A stretch of DNA of 64,000 nt, taken from Streptomyces smaragdinus. GTDB lineage: Bacteria > Actinomycetota > Actinomycetes > Streptomycetales > Streptomycetaceae. The notes beneath the pieces were generated by a model. The model saw only the letters and a program-made list of their open reading frames with translations, had not been told where the DNA came from and searched no databases. The stretch is from contig NZ_WEGJ01000001.1 of NCBI RefSeq assembly GCF_009604385.1, positions 372,001 through 436,000 on the forward strand, given 5' to 3'. Each line of letters begins with the position of its first letter. The stretch's first letter is position 1. Both the position numbers and the translations under genes were made by a program. Of this stretch, positions 52,137-60,953 are shown one piece after another.

Positions 52137-52634
52137 TCAGCCCTCCGCGGCCTTCGTCACGAAGTCGTCCACCATCCGGTTGAAGAGCGCCGCCAGCCGG
52201 TTCAGGTCCTCCGCCGACCAGTCGGCCAGCGCCTCCTGCATCCCCCGCCGGCTGACCTCGCGGATCCGCTCCACGGCGTCGCGGCCGGCGTCCGTCAGCC
52301 CGATGCGCTGGGCGCGTCCGTCGTCGGGGTCCGGCACCCGGACCACGTATCCGGCGTGCTCCAGCCGCTGCACCTGCCGCGTCACGTGCGAGGCCTCGAC
52401 GGCGAGGCGGGCCGCCAGCTCGCCGGGGCGCAGCGGCTCGTTGTCCGCGAGGCGGCGCAGCACGGACACCGACGCCCGGTCCAGCGGGACGCCGGCGGTC
52501 GCCATCAGCTTCTCGTGCTGACGGAACCGGCCGGACAGATGCGTGATCCGGCTGAGCGCGCGCTCGATCTCGATCACTTCCGCCGGTACGGGGGGCACAG
52601 GGGGGGACGCGGGGCGCTTCGAGCGGGTCTGCAT
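52137..52634 (-). CDS. MarR-family regulator
   Basis: A 165-aa winged-helix protein with ASVSVLRRLADNEPLRPGELAARLAVEASHVTRQVQRLEHAGYVVRV and dimerising terminal helices. It is divergent from an MFS exporter, the usual MarR-efflux arrangement, and probably represses both from the operator at 52699-52745. ATG at 52634. Confidence 0.93.
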   Translation of the reverse strand: MQTRSKRPASPPVPPVPAEVIEIERALSRITHLSGRFRQHEKLMATAGVPLDRASVSVLRRLADNEPLRPGELAARLAVEASHVTRQVQRLEHAGYVVRVPDPDDGRAQRIGLTDAGRDAVERIREVSRRGMQEALADWSAEDLNRLAALFNRMVDDFVTKAAEG

Positions 52635-52698
52635 GACTCCACCCTAGTCTCTTGCACCGGTCACACCAGAGGGTTGGGCGGACTTTTCGCAGGTCAAT

Positions 52699-52745
52699 TA
52701 GTTGCTTGACTTAAGTAAGACCCTTTTGCTTGACTTAGGCAACTA
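52699..52745. promoter_or_regulatory. MarR operator region
   Basis: An AT-rich block in the divergent gap contains TTGCTTGACTTA twice (52702-52713 and 52726-52737). It also holds an outer inverted pair, TAGTTGC (52699-52705) and GCAACTA (52739-52745), and the palindrome ACTTAAGT (52709-52716). It is a strong candidate MarR binding site. Confidence 0.6.
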
Positions 52746-52805
52746 CTGCGGGGTCGTCCCGTGGTGCTCTCATGTCCCCCCGGCACGATTCCGAGGAGAA
52801 CCCCC

Positions 52806-54245
52806 GTGCAACAGCCCGAAGCCCGATCCGGCCCCCTGGTCGGCGTACTCGCCATGGCCGGAATCACGGCGGCGGTGATGCAGACACTCGTCGTCCCCCT
52901 CATCGGCGAGCTGCCGCAGATCCTCGACACCTCCCCGTCGAACGCGGCCTGGGTGATCACGGCGACCCTGCTGGCCGCGGCGGTCTCCACCCCCGTCGCC
53001 GGCCGGCTCGGCGACCTGTTCGGCAAGCGGCCGATGCTGCTGATCTCCGTCGTCCCGCTGGTGCTGGGCTCGGCGATCTGCGCCCTGTCCTCCTCCGTCG
53101 TCCCGATGATCGTCGGCCGCGGTATGCAGGGCCTGGGCATGGGCGTGATCCCGCTGGGCATCAGCCTGCTGCGCGATGTGGTCCCGCCCGCGAAGCTGAC
53201 CACGTCCATCGCGCTGATCAGCGCGTCCATGGGCATCGGCGGCGCCCTCGGCCTGCCGATCGCCGCCGCGGTGGCGGAGAACTCCAGCTGGCGGGCGCTG
53301 TTCTGGGGCGCGGCCGTGCTGAGCGCCCTGGTGGGCGTGGCGATCCTGCTGTTCGTCCCGGACGCGGCCCGGCCCGAGACCCGCGGGCGCTTCGACTTCC
53401 CCGGCGCGCTCGGGCTCGGCGCGGGTCTGATCTGTCTGCTGCTGGCCGTGTCCAAGGGCGGTGACTGGGGCTGGTCGAGCACGACGACGCTGGGGCTGTT
53501 CGCCGCCGCCGCGCTCGTCCTGCTGACGTGGGGCTGGTGGGAGCTGCGCACCCGTGACCCGCTGGTCGACCTGCGGGTGACCGCGCGCGGCCAGGTGCTG
53601 CTGACCAACGCCGCGTCGGTCGTGGTCGGGTTCGCGATGTACGCGCAGGCGCTGATCATCCCGCAGCTGATGCAGCTGCCGAAGGCCACCGGCTACGGCC
53701 TCGGTCAGTCGATGCTCTCGATGGGTCTGTGGATGGCGCCGTCGGGTCTGATGATGATGCTGGTCTCCCCGATCGGCGGCAAGCTGAGCGCGGCCCGCGG
53801 CCCGAAGACCACGCTGGTCGTCGGCAGCCTCGTCATCGCGCTCGGCTACGGCTCCTCGGTGGTGCTGCTGGGCTCCACCTGGGGTCTGCTGGTCATCACG
53901 CTGATCTGCGCCGCGGGCGTGGGTCTGGCGTACGGGTCGATGCCGGCGCTGATCATGGGCGCGGTGCCCCGGTCGGAGACGGCGTCCGCGAACAGCTTCA
54001 ACACCCTGATGCGTTCCATCGGCACGTCGGTGTCGGCCGCCGTGACCAGTGTGGTGCTGGCGCAGATGACGGTGAACCTGGGCGGGCACGTGCTGCCGTC
54101 GGAGGACGGTTTCCGTACGGGCCTGCTGATCGGCTCCGGGGTCGCCCTGGTGGCCGCGGTGATCGCCGCGTTCATCCCCACGAAGGACGCCGCCGCTCAG
54201 ACGGCCGTGGACCTGGAGAAGGAGCCCGCCGCCGCGCGGGCGTGA
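52806..54245 (+). CDS. MFS transporter, probable drug exporter
   Basis: The 479-aa protein has about 14 hydrophobic segments and motif A GRLGDLFGKRPMLLIS after helix two. This is the DHA2-type exporter fold. GTG at 52806 follows GAGGAGAA. It is divergent from the MarR gene and probably derepressed when the MarR ligand, likely the exported compound, is present. Confidence 0.92.
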   Translation: MQQPEARSGPLVGVLAMAGITAAVMQTLVVPLIGELPQILDTSPSNAAWVITATLLAAAVSTPVAGRLGDLFGKRPMLLISVVPLVLGSAICALSSSVVPMIVGRGMQGLGMGVIPLGISLLRDVVPPAKLTTSIALISASMGIGGALGLPIAAAVAENSSWRALFWGAAVLSALVGVAILLFVPDAARPETRGRFDFPGALGLGAGLICLLLAVSKGGDWGWSSTTTLGLFAAAALVLLTWGWWELRTRDPLVDLRVTARGQVLLTNAASVVVGFAMYAQALIIPQLMQLPKATGYGLGQSMLSMGLWMAPSGLMMMLVSPIGGKLSAARGPKTTLVVGSLVIALGYGSSVVLLGSTWGLLVITLICAAGVGLAYGSMPALIMGAVPRSETASANSFNTLMRSIGTSVSAAVTSVVLAQMTVNLGGHVLPSEDGFRTGLLIGSGVALVAAVIAAFIPTKDAAAQTAVDLEKEPAAARA

Positions 54246-54252
54246 CGCGGAC

Positions 54253-54285
54253 GGCCGGGGGACGCCCCGAATCGTCCCCCCGGCC
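54253..54285. terminator. Terminator between MFS and pectate lyase
   Basis: A 12-bp GC-rich inverted repeat (GGCCGGGGGACG and CGTCCCCCCGGCC, with one bulged C) over CCCCGAAT lies between the convergent genes. Confidence 0.7.
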
Positions 54286-54306
54286 TCTCCCCTTCCGGGA
54301 CCTCCG

Positions 54307-55599
54307 TCAGCCGATCCTCCCCGCGCCCGCGCGCCGGGCGAGCAGCCCCGGCAGGGCCCGCGGGTCGTCCACGTGGGTGCGCAGCTCGGGCGTCCACCCG
54401 GCGCCGGACCGCAGGAACTCCGCCGGGATCTCCGCGTTGTGGACGGCGATCAGATCGACCGGCGCGCCGTTCACGTAGTTCGTGAGCGCGGTGACCGGCG
54501 CCTCGGACCACTTCTTGAGGATCTTCCCCGGTGTGACCCCGGCGCCCAGGGTGAAGGCGTTCTTCTCCGCGTACAGCGCCGAGTTGAAGCCGACGCCGAG
54601 TGAGTAGCCGTACTTCTGGCCAGGCAGCACCGTGTAGTGGTTGTTGTACGTGTCGACCTGGCCGAACCGCACGCGCGGCCCGCGCTCGCCGACGCCGGTG
54701 AAGCGGTTGTGGTGCAAGGTGGCCTTGAGCTTGCCGCTGTCGTCGGCGCCCGCCCCGTCGCTGTTGCCGATGAGCATGGTCTTGTCGTGGTTCTCCAGCG
54801 AGTTCCACGACACGGTGACGTAGTTGGCGCCGCGCACGATGTCGAGCAGGCCGTCGTGCTGCTGGTACGTCTGGCCGTAGTAGGTGGGCAGCGTGCTGTC
54901 CGGGTAGCGGCCGTCGGTCAGGGTGTTGTGGTCGATCCACACGTGCGTGGAGCCGTAGACGACCACGGCGTCGTACTCGGAGTTCCAGGCGCCCGTCGCG
55001 GTGTCCGTGGGGTCCCACTGGGGGAAGCAGTCGAGCGGGCTCTCCACGGTGAGGTTGCGGACGATGACGTTGTCGACGTTCTTGATCTGCAGGCTGCCGC
55101 CGAGGATCGTCGCGTCGCGGCCGACGCCGACGATGGTGGTGTTGGCTGGGACGAGCGCCTTGATGGCGCGGTCCTGGTTGGCGGCGGAGATCGCCCGCAG
55201 ATCCTCCTGGGGGCCGCTGACGGGGGTGTCGAGGCCCCAGACGGCGGGGTCGTAGTCGGCGAGGTACTGGTCGAGGTCGTAGCCCTCGGCCGCGAGGGCG
55301 TCGCAGCCGGCGGAGACGGCGTCGATCGTGCCCTTGACCCTGATGATCTTCGGGGCGTCGCCGGCCTCGTCGAGGACGCGGCGGAACTCCTCCCAGGTGG
55401 TGACGGTGTAGACGCGGTCCTTCCCGGCCGCCGAACCGCCGGTGGTTCCGGGCCCCTCGGAGGCCCAGCCGTCGTGCGCGGGGAGGACCTGGCGGGCGAT
55501 GTCGCCGCCGCGGGCCTGGGCGGGGGCGGCGACGGACAGCGCGAGGGCGGCACAGCCGGCCAGCACAAGAGTGACGCGATCATGACATTCAAGAAACAC
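54307..55599 (-). CDS. Secreted pectate lyase, PL1 family
   Basis: The 430-aa exported enzyme has a signal peptide (cleavage about ARG, residue 31), then parallel-beta-helix sequence with NVIVRNLTVESPLDCFPQWD. It also has the vWiDH-type VWIDHNTLTDG, VSWNSLENHDKTMLIG and ERGPRVRFG, which carries the catalytic Arg. Pectate lyase cleaves polygalacturonate by beta-elimination, using Ca2+. GTG at 55599 follows AAGGAG. It lies downstream of a sugar-uptake operon on the same strand, behind a terminator. Confidence 0.93.
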   Translation of the reverse strand: MFLECHDRVTLVLAGCAALALSVAAPAQARGGDIARQVLPAHDGWASEGPGTTGGSAAGKDRVYTVTTWEEFRRVLDEAGDAPKIIRVKGTIDAVSAGCDALAAEGYDLDQYLADYDPAVWGLDTPVSGPQEDLRAISAANQDRAIKALVPANTTIVGVGRDATILGGSLQIKNVDNVIVRNLTVESPLDCFPQWDPTDTATGAWNSEYDAVVVYGSTHVWIDHNTLTDGRYPDSTLPTYYGQTYQQHDGLLDIVRGANYVTVSWNSLENHDKTMLIGNSDGAGADDSGKLKATLHHNRFTGVGERGPRVRFGQVDTYNNHYTVLPGQKYGYSLGVGFNSALYAEKNAFTLGAGVTPGKILKKWSEAPVTALTNYVNGAPVDLIAVHNAEIPAEFLRSGAGWTPELRTHVDDPRALPGLLARRAGAGRIG

Positions 55600-55665
55600 G
55601 GTGCGGCTCCTTCCCGCGAGCGGGGCAGGCTCGCGGACGTCGTCCGGGGTCGGTCCCGGTGGTGC

Positions 55666-55692
55666 GGGCCGGCGGCACTCTGCCGCCGGCCC
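55666..55692. terminator. Strong terminator after the CUT1 binding-protein gene
   Basis: GGGCCGGCGGCA pairs perfectly with TGCCGCCGGCCC over CTC, about 20 bp past the binding-protein stop on the minus strand. It sets off the pectate lyase gene as its own unit; a weaker hairpin lies at 55614-55636. Confidence 0.8.
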
Positions 55693-55708
55693 GGTGGGGA
55701 CATACGCG

Positions 55709-57034
55709 TTACTGCTGCTTCTTCCACTCCGCCTGGGCCTCGTCGAGCTGCCCGGCCAGGGTGTCCAGGAAGTCCTTCGCGGACATCTTGCCGAGGAGCA
55801 CCTTCTGGAAGTTCGGCTCGTTGTCCGCCTTGCTGAGGGAGTTCCAGTCGGGCAGGTAGTACGGCAGCTGCACGATCTTGATCGTGCCGTCGTTCAGCGC
55901 CGCGGCCGCGAGCTTGGTGGCCTCCGCGCTCTGTACCCATCCGTCACCGGCCGCCTCGAGGTTGGACGGGATGGCGCCGGCCGCCTCGTTCCACTTGCTG
56001 TTGGACTCGTGGGAGAGCGCGAACTCGACGAACTTCCACGCCGCCGTCTTGTTCTTGCTGCTCTTGAAGATCCCGATGCCGTCCACCGGGTTGGACACCT
56101 GCACCCGGGTGCCGTCGTCCAGCGTGGGGTTCGGGATGCCGCGGAACTTGCCCTCGAGAGCCTTCAGATGGTCCTGGTAGGAGCCCAGGTTGTGGCTCAG
56201 CATGCCGATCTCGCCGCTGTCCCACTGGGCGACCATCTTCTTGAAGTCGTTGTTCAGGTCGGCCGACGGCGTGACCTTCTTGAAGAGGCCGACGTACTTC
56301 TCCAGCGCCGCGACGTTCTTCGGGTCGTTGACGGTGGTCTTGTCGCCGTTCCAGAACTCCGTGATGCCCGACTGCCCGTACGCCGCGTCCAGCGCCTGCG
56401 CGATGGAGCCCTCGCCGCCGCGGATGGTGTAGCCGAAGTGGTTCTTGCCCTTGTCGGTGAGCTTCTCCGCCGCCGCGTAGAACTTCGTCCAGGTGCTCGG
56501 CTCGTCCAGGCCGGCCGCCTCGAACAGGTCGGTGCGGTACCAGAGCGTGCCGTTGTTCGCGGAGGTCGGCAGGGTGAACATCTGCTCGCCGCCGCCGGCC
56601 GCCCGGACGCTGTCCACCATGGCGGTGCTGAGCTTGTCCTTCAGCGGGCTCTTGGCGAGCCTGTCGTCCAGGGGCTCCAGCGCGTTCTGCGCGGCGATCG
56701 CCGCGAGCATGGCCGCGCCTACGCCGCCGACGTCGGGGAGGCCGCCGCCCTGGATGGCGGTGTCGTACTTGGACTGGACGCTCTCGGCGGGGATGCCGAC
56801 GTAGTTGACCTTGATGTCGGGGTTCTTCTTCTCGAAGTCGGCGATGATCTCCTTCCAGACCTCGGTACGGACACCGCCGTTGTTGTCCCAGAAGGTGATC
56901 TCGCCCTTGCCGGAGCCCTCCTTGCCCTTGTCGCCGGAGGTGCCGTCGTCACCGCAGGCTGCGGCGGTCAGGGCCAGGGCGGTGGTGAGCGCGAGGGCCG
57001 CGGCGAGGCGGCGGCGTCTTGGGTTACTGGACAT
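55709..57034 (-). CDS. CUT1 sugar-binding lipoprotein
   Basis: The 441-aa lipoprotein has lipobox LTAAAC (Cys27) and the extracellular-solute-binding fold (GEITFWDNNGGVRTEVWKEII, later LWYRTDLFEAAGLDEPSTW). It captures an oligosaccharide or sugar acid for the two permeases encoded upstream in the same strand. Unusually it is last in the importer order, after the oxidoreductase and DUF6807 genes. ATG at 57034. Confidence 0.93.
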   Translation of the reverse strand: MSSNPRRRRLAAALALTTALALTAAACGDDGTSGDKGKEGSGKGEITFWDNNGGVRTEVWKEIIADFEKKNPDIKVNYVGIPAESVQSKYDTAIQGGGLPDVGGVGAAMLAAIAAQNALEPLDDRLAKSPLKDKLSTAMVDSVRAAGGGEQMFTLPTSANNGTLWYRTDLFEAAGLDEPSTWTKFYAAAEKLTDKGKNHFGYTIRGGEGSIAQALDAAYGQSGITEFWNGDKTTVNDPKNVAALEKYVGLFKKVTPSADLNNDFKKMVAQWDSGEIGMLSHNLGSYQDHLKALEGKFRGIPNPTLDDGTRVQVSNPVDGIGIFKSSKNKTAAWKFVEFALSHESNSKWNEAAGAIPSNLEAAGDGWVQSAEATKLAAAALNDGTIKIVQLPYYLPDWNSLSKADNEPNFQKVLLGKMSAKDFLDTLAGQLDEAQAEWKKQQ

Positions 57035-57082
57035 GGTCGGCTCTCTTCTCTGCGTGGATGAGGGTGTACGTCTGTGGGTGCG

Positions 57083-57898
57083 TCACGGCCCCACCGCCCG
57101 GGTGGCGAGGACCGCCGCGGCATTGCGGTCGAGGGTGCCGTCGGCGACGACGGTGACCACGCGCCGCCGCAGGGTTTCGCCGGGGTGCAGGGGGACGCGG
57201 CCGGCGAAGGCCAGGGAGGAGCCGGTGCCCGGGTAGTCGGCGGTGCGCACGAACCACGGGTCGCGGCGGGTGGTGTCGTCGCCGCCGGCGTGGACGAGGG
57301 TCCAGCCGTCGCCGGCCAGGGCCAGCCAGCCGGCGGTGGAGCCGTGCACGGCCTCCTCGCCGTCGGCGGCCGGGGTGAAGACGTGCGGGGGGCGGGGTTC
57401 CTTGGGGGCGCGCCAGAAGAATCCGCCGTACGCGGCGCCGGGGCGGCCGTTGGTCTGGGGGCTGCCGAACGACAGGGGGGCGGGGGTGGTGTTGGTGAGC
57501 GCGAAGGTCAGGTCCAGGGCCCAGGCGGTGTCGTCGAGGCCGGTCGCGCGGACGGTGCGCCGCTCGCGCAGCAGTTCGTGTCCGTCGGCCGTCCAGCTGA
57601 GGTCGGCGGTGAAGCCGTCGGGGCGGTGTTCCGTGCAGCCCACGTGGTGCTGGGTGCCGTGGTTGTCGAGTTCGGTGGGGCCCCGGCCGCGTACGTAGGT
57701 GCGTCCGCCCCAGAAGTTGTGGCCGTCGACGTCGGGCACGGCGATCCCGGCGCCTAGGTGGTGGACGTGGTCGGCGGGGCGTTCCTCGGTGACGGGGACG
57801 CCGGCGAGGGTGGTCACGGGGTGGAAGTAGGGGCGCGGGAGTCCGGGGGCCGTCAGGTAGCGGGCGACCGTGCGGCCGCGGCAGGTGAGGGTGATCAC
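57083..57898 (-). CDS. DUF6807 (PmoA-like) protein
   Basis: The 271-aa protein carries the family pattern RPYFHPVTTLAGVPVTEERPADHVHHLGAG and NFWGGRTYV, followed by LDNHGTQHHVG. Family genes sit in sugar-use clusters of many bacteria; the reaction is not established. The many conserved His residues suggest metal or sugar binding. GTG at 57898 overlaps the oxidoreductase stop. Confidence 0.85.
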   Translation of the reverse strand: MITLTCRGRTVARYLTAPGLPRPYFHPVTTLAGVPVTEERPADHVHHLGAGIAVPDVDGHNFWGGRTYVRGRGPTELDNHGTQHHVGCTEHRPDGFTADLSWTADGHELLRERRTVRATGLDDTAWALDLTFALTNTTPAPLSFGSPQTNGRPGAAYGGFFWRAPKEPRPPHVFTPAADGEEAVHGSTAGWLALAGDGWTLVHAGGDDTTRRDPWFVRTADYPGTGSSLAFAGRVPLHPGETLRRRVVTVVADGTLDRNAAAVLATRAVGP

Positions 57899-59043
57899 GC
57901 GGTGCCCACCTCCGCCGGGCGGGCCCAGGGGGCGCCGAGCTCCGCGAAGAGGCTGCCGGTCTCCGCCGCCGCGGCGACCGTGGCGTCGATGCCGGGGATC
58001 ACCCGGCGGGGGGCGTTGTCGCCGGGTGCGGTGTGCCAGGCGGAGGGCGGGAGGGGGTGCGGGTCGGGGGCGCGGCGGATCGCCTCGACGGTGCGCATGA
58101 AGGCGGCGGTGCGGGCGGGGGGTACGAGGAGGTCCGTACCGTCGGTGAGGTGGGCGGCGAGGTTCTCGAGGAGGTCGGTGCGGCCGTACTCCCGCTCCTC
58201 GGGGCCGTGTCCGGCGCGTTGCAGCAGCACGCGGTCCTCCTTGTACCAGAAGGTGATGCGGCCGCGGTCGCCGTGCACCATCACGTACGGCTCGCCCGGC
58301 CGCTCGGCGCAGAGGGTGGCCGCGACGGTGACGCGGGGGCCGCGGGCGGGGGTGACGCGGATGCAGGAGGTGTCGTCGGCCTCGATGTCGTGGGCGCGGA
58401 AGAGCTCCGTCTCGATCCCGGCGACGTCCTCGGCGCGGGTGACGCCGGCCAGGTCCAGGGCGGTGGCCACCGCGTGGGCGAGGGGGTTGGTCAGCACGCC
58501 GTCGACCACGTCGGCCCCGTCCAGGCGCCGCCGGCCGGCCCACGGCGCGCGCCGGTAGTACGCCTCGTCCCGGACCCAGGCGCCGGCCCCGCCGACGGCC
58601 GTGACCTCGCCGATCTCCCCCGCCTCGACCAGCGCCCGGATCGCGGGCACGGCATGCGAGCCGAGCGACTGGAACCCGACCTGACAGGCGATACCCGCCG
58701 CCGTCACGGCCTCCTCGATCCGCCGGAACCCGGCCGTGGACGGGGCGGGCGGCTTCTCCAGCAACAGATGGACGCCCCGCCGCGCGACGGTGCGGGCCAG
58801 GGCCTCGTGGGTGGGGATCGGCGTGCAGACGACGGCGATCCGCGCACCGGTGGTGTCCAGCAGGGCGCCGAGGTCGGCGGACTGCGCGACGCCGGGGCCC
58901 ACCCCTTCGTCCGCCGTGAGCGGCGTCAGCTCGCAGACGCCCGCGAGCCGGACCGTACCGGCCTGTTCGAGCCGCCGGATGTTGCGCAGATGCCACCGCC
59001 CGTGCCCGCGGGCGCCGGCGAGGACGACGGGTATCGCGGTCAT
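57895..59043 (-). CDS. Gfo/Idh/MocA-family oxidoreductase
   Basis: The 382-aa protein has an N-terminal Rossmann fold (VVLAGARGHGRWHLRNI), the EKP motif LLLEKPPAPS near residue 100 and a C-terminal mixed-sheet substrate domain. It should interconvert a sugar or inositol hydroxyl and keto form with NAD(P). ATG at 59043 and its stop overlap both neighbours. It pairs with DUF6807. Confidence 0.92.
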   Translation of the reverse strand: MTAIPVVLAGARGHGRWHLRNIRRLEQAGTVRLAGVCELTPLTADEGVGPGVAQSADLGALLDTTGARIAVVCTPIPTHEALARTVARRGVHLLLEKPPAPSTAGFRRIEEAVTAAGIACQVGFQSLGSHAVPAIRALVEAGEIGEVTAVGGAGAWVRDEAYYRRAPWAGRRRLDGADVVDGVLTNPLAHAVATALDLAGVTRAEDVAGIETELFRAHDIEADDTSCIRVTPARGPRVTVAATLCAERPGEPYVMVHGDRGRITFWYKEDRVLLQRAGHGPEEREYGRTDLLENLAAHLTDGTDLLVPPARTAAFMRTVEAIRRAPDPHPLPPSAWHTAPGDNAPRRVIPGIDATVAAAAETGSLFAELGAPWARPAEVGTA

Positions 59044-59933
59044 CCCTTCACCGCCCCGGAGCTGAAGCCCGTGATGAGCCACTTCTGGATGAAGGCGAAG
59101 ACGATCACCACGGGCACGGCGGCGATGATGCCGCCCGCCGCGAGCGCGCCGAGGTCGACGCTGTCCGCGCTCATCAGGGTGTTGAGGCCGACGGGGATCG
59201 TCTGCTTGTCCTGCCGGCTGAGGAACATCAACGCGAACAGGAAGTGGTTCCACGCGTGGACGAAGGCGAACGACCCGACCGCGATCAGCCCGGGCCGCAG
59301 CAGCGGCAGCACCACGACCCGGAAGCCGTGGAAGCGGTTGCAGCCGTCGACCCAGGCGGCCTCCTCCAGGGAGTACGGCACGTTCCTGATGAAGCCGCTG
59401 ATGAGGATCATCGACAGCGGCAGCTGGAAGACGGTCTCCGCGACGACCACGCTGGCCAGGGAGTTGATCAGCTGCAGCTCGGCGAAGATCCGGAACAGCG
59501 GCACCAGCAGCAGCGCCCCCGGCACGAACTGCGAGCACAGCAGCACCAGCATGAAGGGGCGCTTGCCGCGGAAGTCGAAGCGGGCCAGCGCGTAGCCGCC
59601 GACGAGGGCGACGACGGTGGTCATCAGCAGGGTGGCGACGCCCGTGACGACGCTGTTCTGGAAGTACGTGGCGAAGCTGCGTTCCGTCCACACCTTCGCG
59701 AAGTGCTCCCCCGTCATCGGCCACGGCACCAGCGAGGTGGAGCCGGCGGGGCGGACGGCGAAGAGGAAGATCCAGTAGAAGGGGATGAGGGTGAAGAGCA
59801 GATAGATGCCCAGCGGCAGATAGATCTGCCAGCGCGGCGCCTCGTCCCAGGCCCGGTGGCGGCGCCCGCGCGAACGGCCGGACCGGGTGTGCTTCACCTC
59901 GGGGGCCACGGACGGCTGGTAGTCGGTGATCAC
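59040..59933 (-). CDS. CUT1 sugar ABC permease, MalG type
   Basis: A 297-aa permease with about six helices and the EAA loop SLEEAAWVDGCNRFHGFRVVVLPLLRPG. It has a long basic N-terminus (HTRSGRSRGRRHRAWDE). GTG at 59933 overlaps the MalF-type stop. No ATPase gene is nearby; Streptomyces CUT1 importers usually share the MsiK ATPase encoded elsewhere. Confidence 0.94.
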   Translation of the reverse strand: MITDYQPSVAPEVKHTRSGRSRGRRHRAWDEAPRWQIYLPLGIYLLFTLIPFYWIFLFAVRPAGSTSLVPWPMTGEHFAKVWTERSFATYFQNSVVTGVATLLMTTVVALVGGYALARFDFRGKRPFMLVLLCSQFVPGALLLVPLFRIFAELQLINSLASVVVAETVFQLPLSMILISGFIRNVPYSLEEAAWVDGCNRFHGFRVVVLPLLRPGLIAVGSFAFVHAWNHFLFALMFLSRQDKQTIPVGLNTLMSADSVDLGALAAGGIIAAVPVVIVFAFIQKWLITGFSSGAVKG

Positions 59934-60868
59934 GACTCGTTCCTCCCGAACTTGCTCAGGCGCAGATACGCGAAGGAGAAGAAGAGCAGGATCACGAACG
60001 CGACGGTGGTCAGCGCGGACGCGTAACCGAAGTCGTGTGCGTCGACGCTGGTGTTGGCCACGTACAGCGGCAGGGTCGTGGTCATCCCGGCCGGTCCGCC
60101 GCCGGTCAGGGTGTAGAGCAGGTCGACGTTGTTGAACTCCCACACCGCGCGCAGCAGCGTAGACAGCACGATGGCGTCCTTCAGGTGCGGCAGCGTGATG
60201 TGGAAGAACTGCCGCAGCCGGCCCGCCCCGTCGACCTCCGCGGCCTCGTACAGGTCCTTCGACACGGACTGCAGGTCGGCGAGGATGAGGATCGCGAAGA
60301 ACGGCACCCCGCGCCACAGGTCGGCGACAATCGCGGCGGAGAAGACGGTGGAGGTGTCCGACAGCCAGGACGTGCCGTACTCGCCGATGCCCAGGTCCGC
60401 GAGATAACGGGTGACGCCGGTCTGGGAGTTGTAGAGCAGCACCCAGATGACGGAGGTCAGCACCCCGGACACGGCCCACGGCGAGAAGACCAGCGCGCGG
60501 CCCAGGGCGCGGCCGGCGAAGGTCTGGTTGACGATCAGCGCCAGCGCCAGGCCGAGCAGCAGCTGCAGCCCGACCTCGACCACGACCCATTTGGCGCTGA
60601 AGACCAGCGTGTCCCAGAACAGCGGGTCCGAGGTGAAGATCTCGTCGAAGTTGTCCAGACCCGCGAAGCCGTTGCGCCAGGGTTTCGTGGGGTTGTAGTG
60701 CTGCAGGCTGTAGTAGAAGACGCTGCCCACCGGGTAGGCGATGAAGCCCAGCATCAGCAGCCCCGCCGGGGCGATCAGGAGATACGGGAGCCGGCGGGGG
60801 GTGGCCGAGCGCGCCCGCGTGCTGCGGGGCCGCGGGGGCGGTTTCGCCACGGCTGCGGGTCGGGCCAT
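59930..60868 (-). CDS. CUT1 sugar ABC permease, MalF type
   Basis: The 312-aa permease has an N-terminal basic region, about six helices beginning LPYLLIAPAGLLMLGFIAYP and the EAA loop DLYEAAEVDGAGRLRQFFHITLPHLKDA. ATG at 60868. A palindromic operator (AAGCGCTT) lies just upstream, and the IlvD gene ends 86 bp away. Confidence 0.94.
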   Translation of the reverse strand: MARPAAVAKPPPRPRSTRARSATPRRLPYLLIAPAGLLMLGFIAYPVGSVFYYSLQHYNPTKPWRNGFAGLDNFDEIFTSDPLFWDTLVFSAKWVVVEVGLQLLLGLALALIVNQTFAGRALGRALVFSPWAVSGVLTSVIWVLLYNSQTGVTRYLADLGIGEYGTSWLSDTSTVFSAAIVADLWRGVPFFAILILADLQSVSKDLYEAAEVDGAGRLRQFFHITLPHLKDAIVLSTLLRAVWEFNNVDLLYTLTGGGPAGMTTTLPLYVANTSVDAHDFGYASALTTVAFVILLFFSFAYLRLSKFGRNES

Positions 60869-60896
60869 GCCTTGGTCTCCGTTTCGGTTGCGTCGT

Positions 60897-60929
60897 AAGC
60901 GCTTGCACGAGGTGCGTGCGAAAGCGCTC
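60897..60929. promoter_or_regulatory. LacI-type operator pair before the importer
   Basis: AAGCGCTT (60897-60904) is a perfect palindrome of the LacI/CcpA type, and a second near match AAGCGCTC (60922-60929) lies 25 bp away. Both are in the gap between IlvD and the permease gene on the minus strand. A LacI regulator is not in the window. Confidence 0.5.
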
Positions 60930-60953
60930 GGTCGTCCGTGTCTCGGGTGGGGT

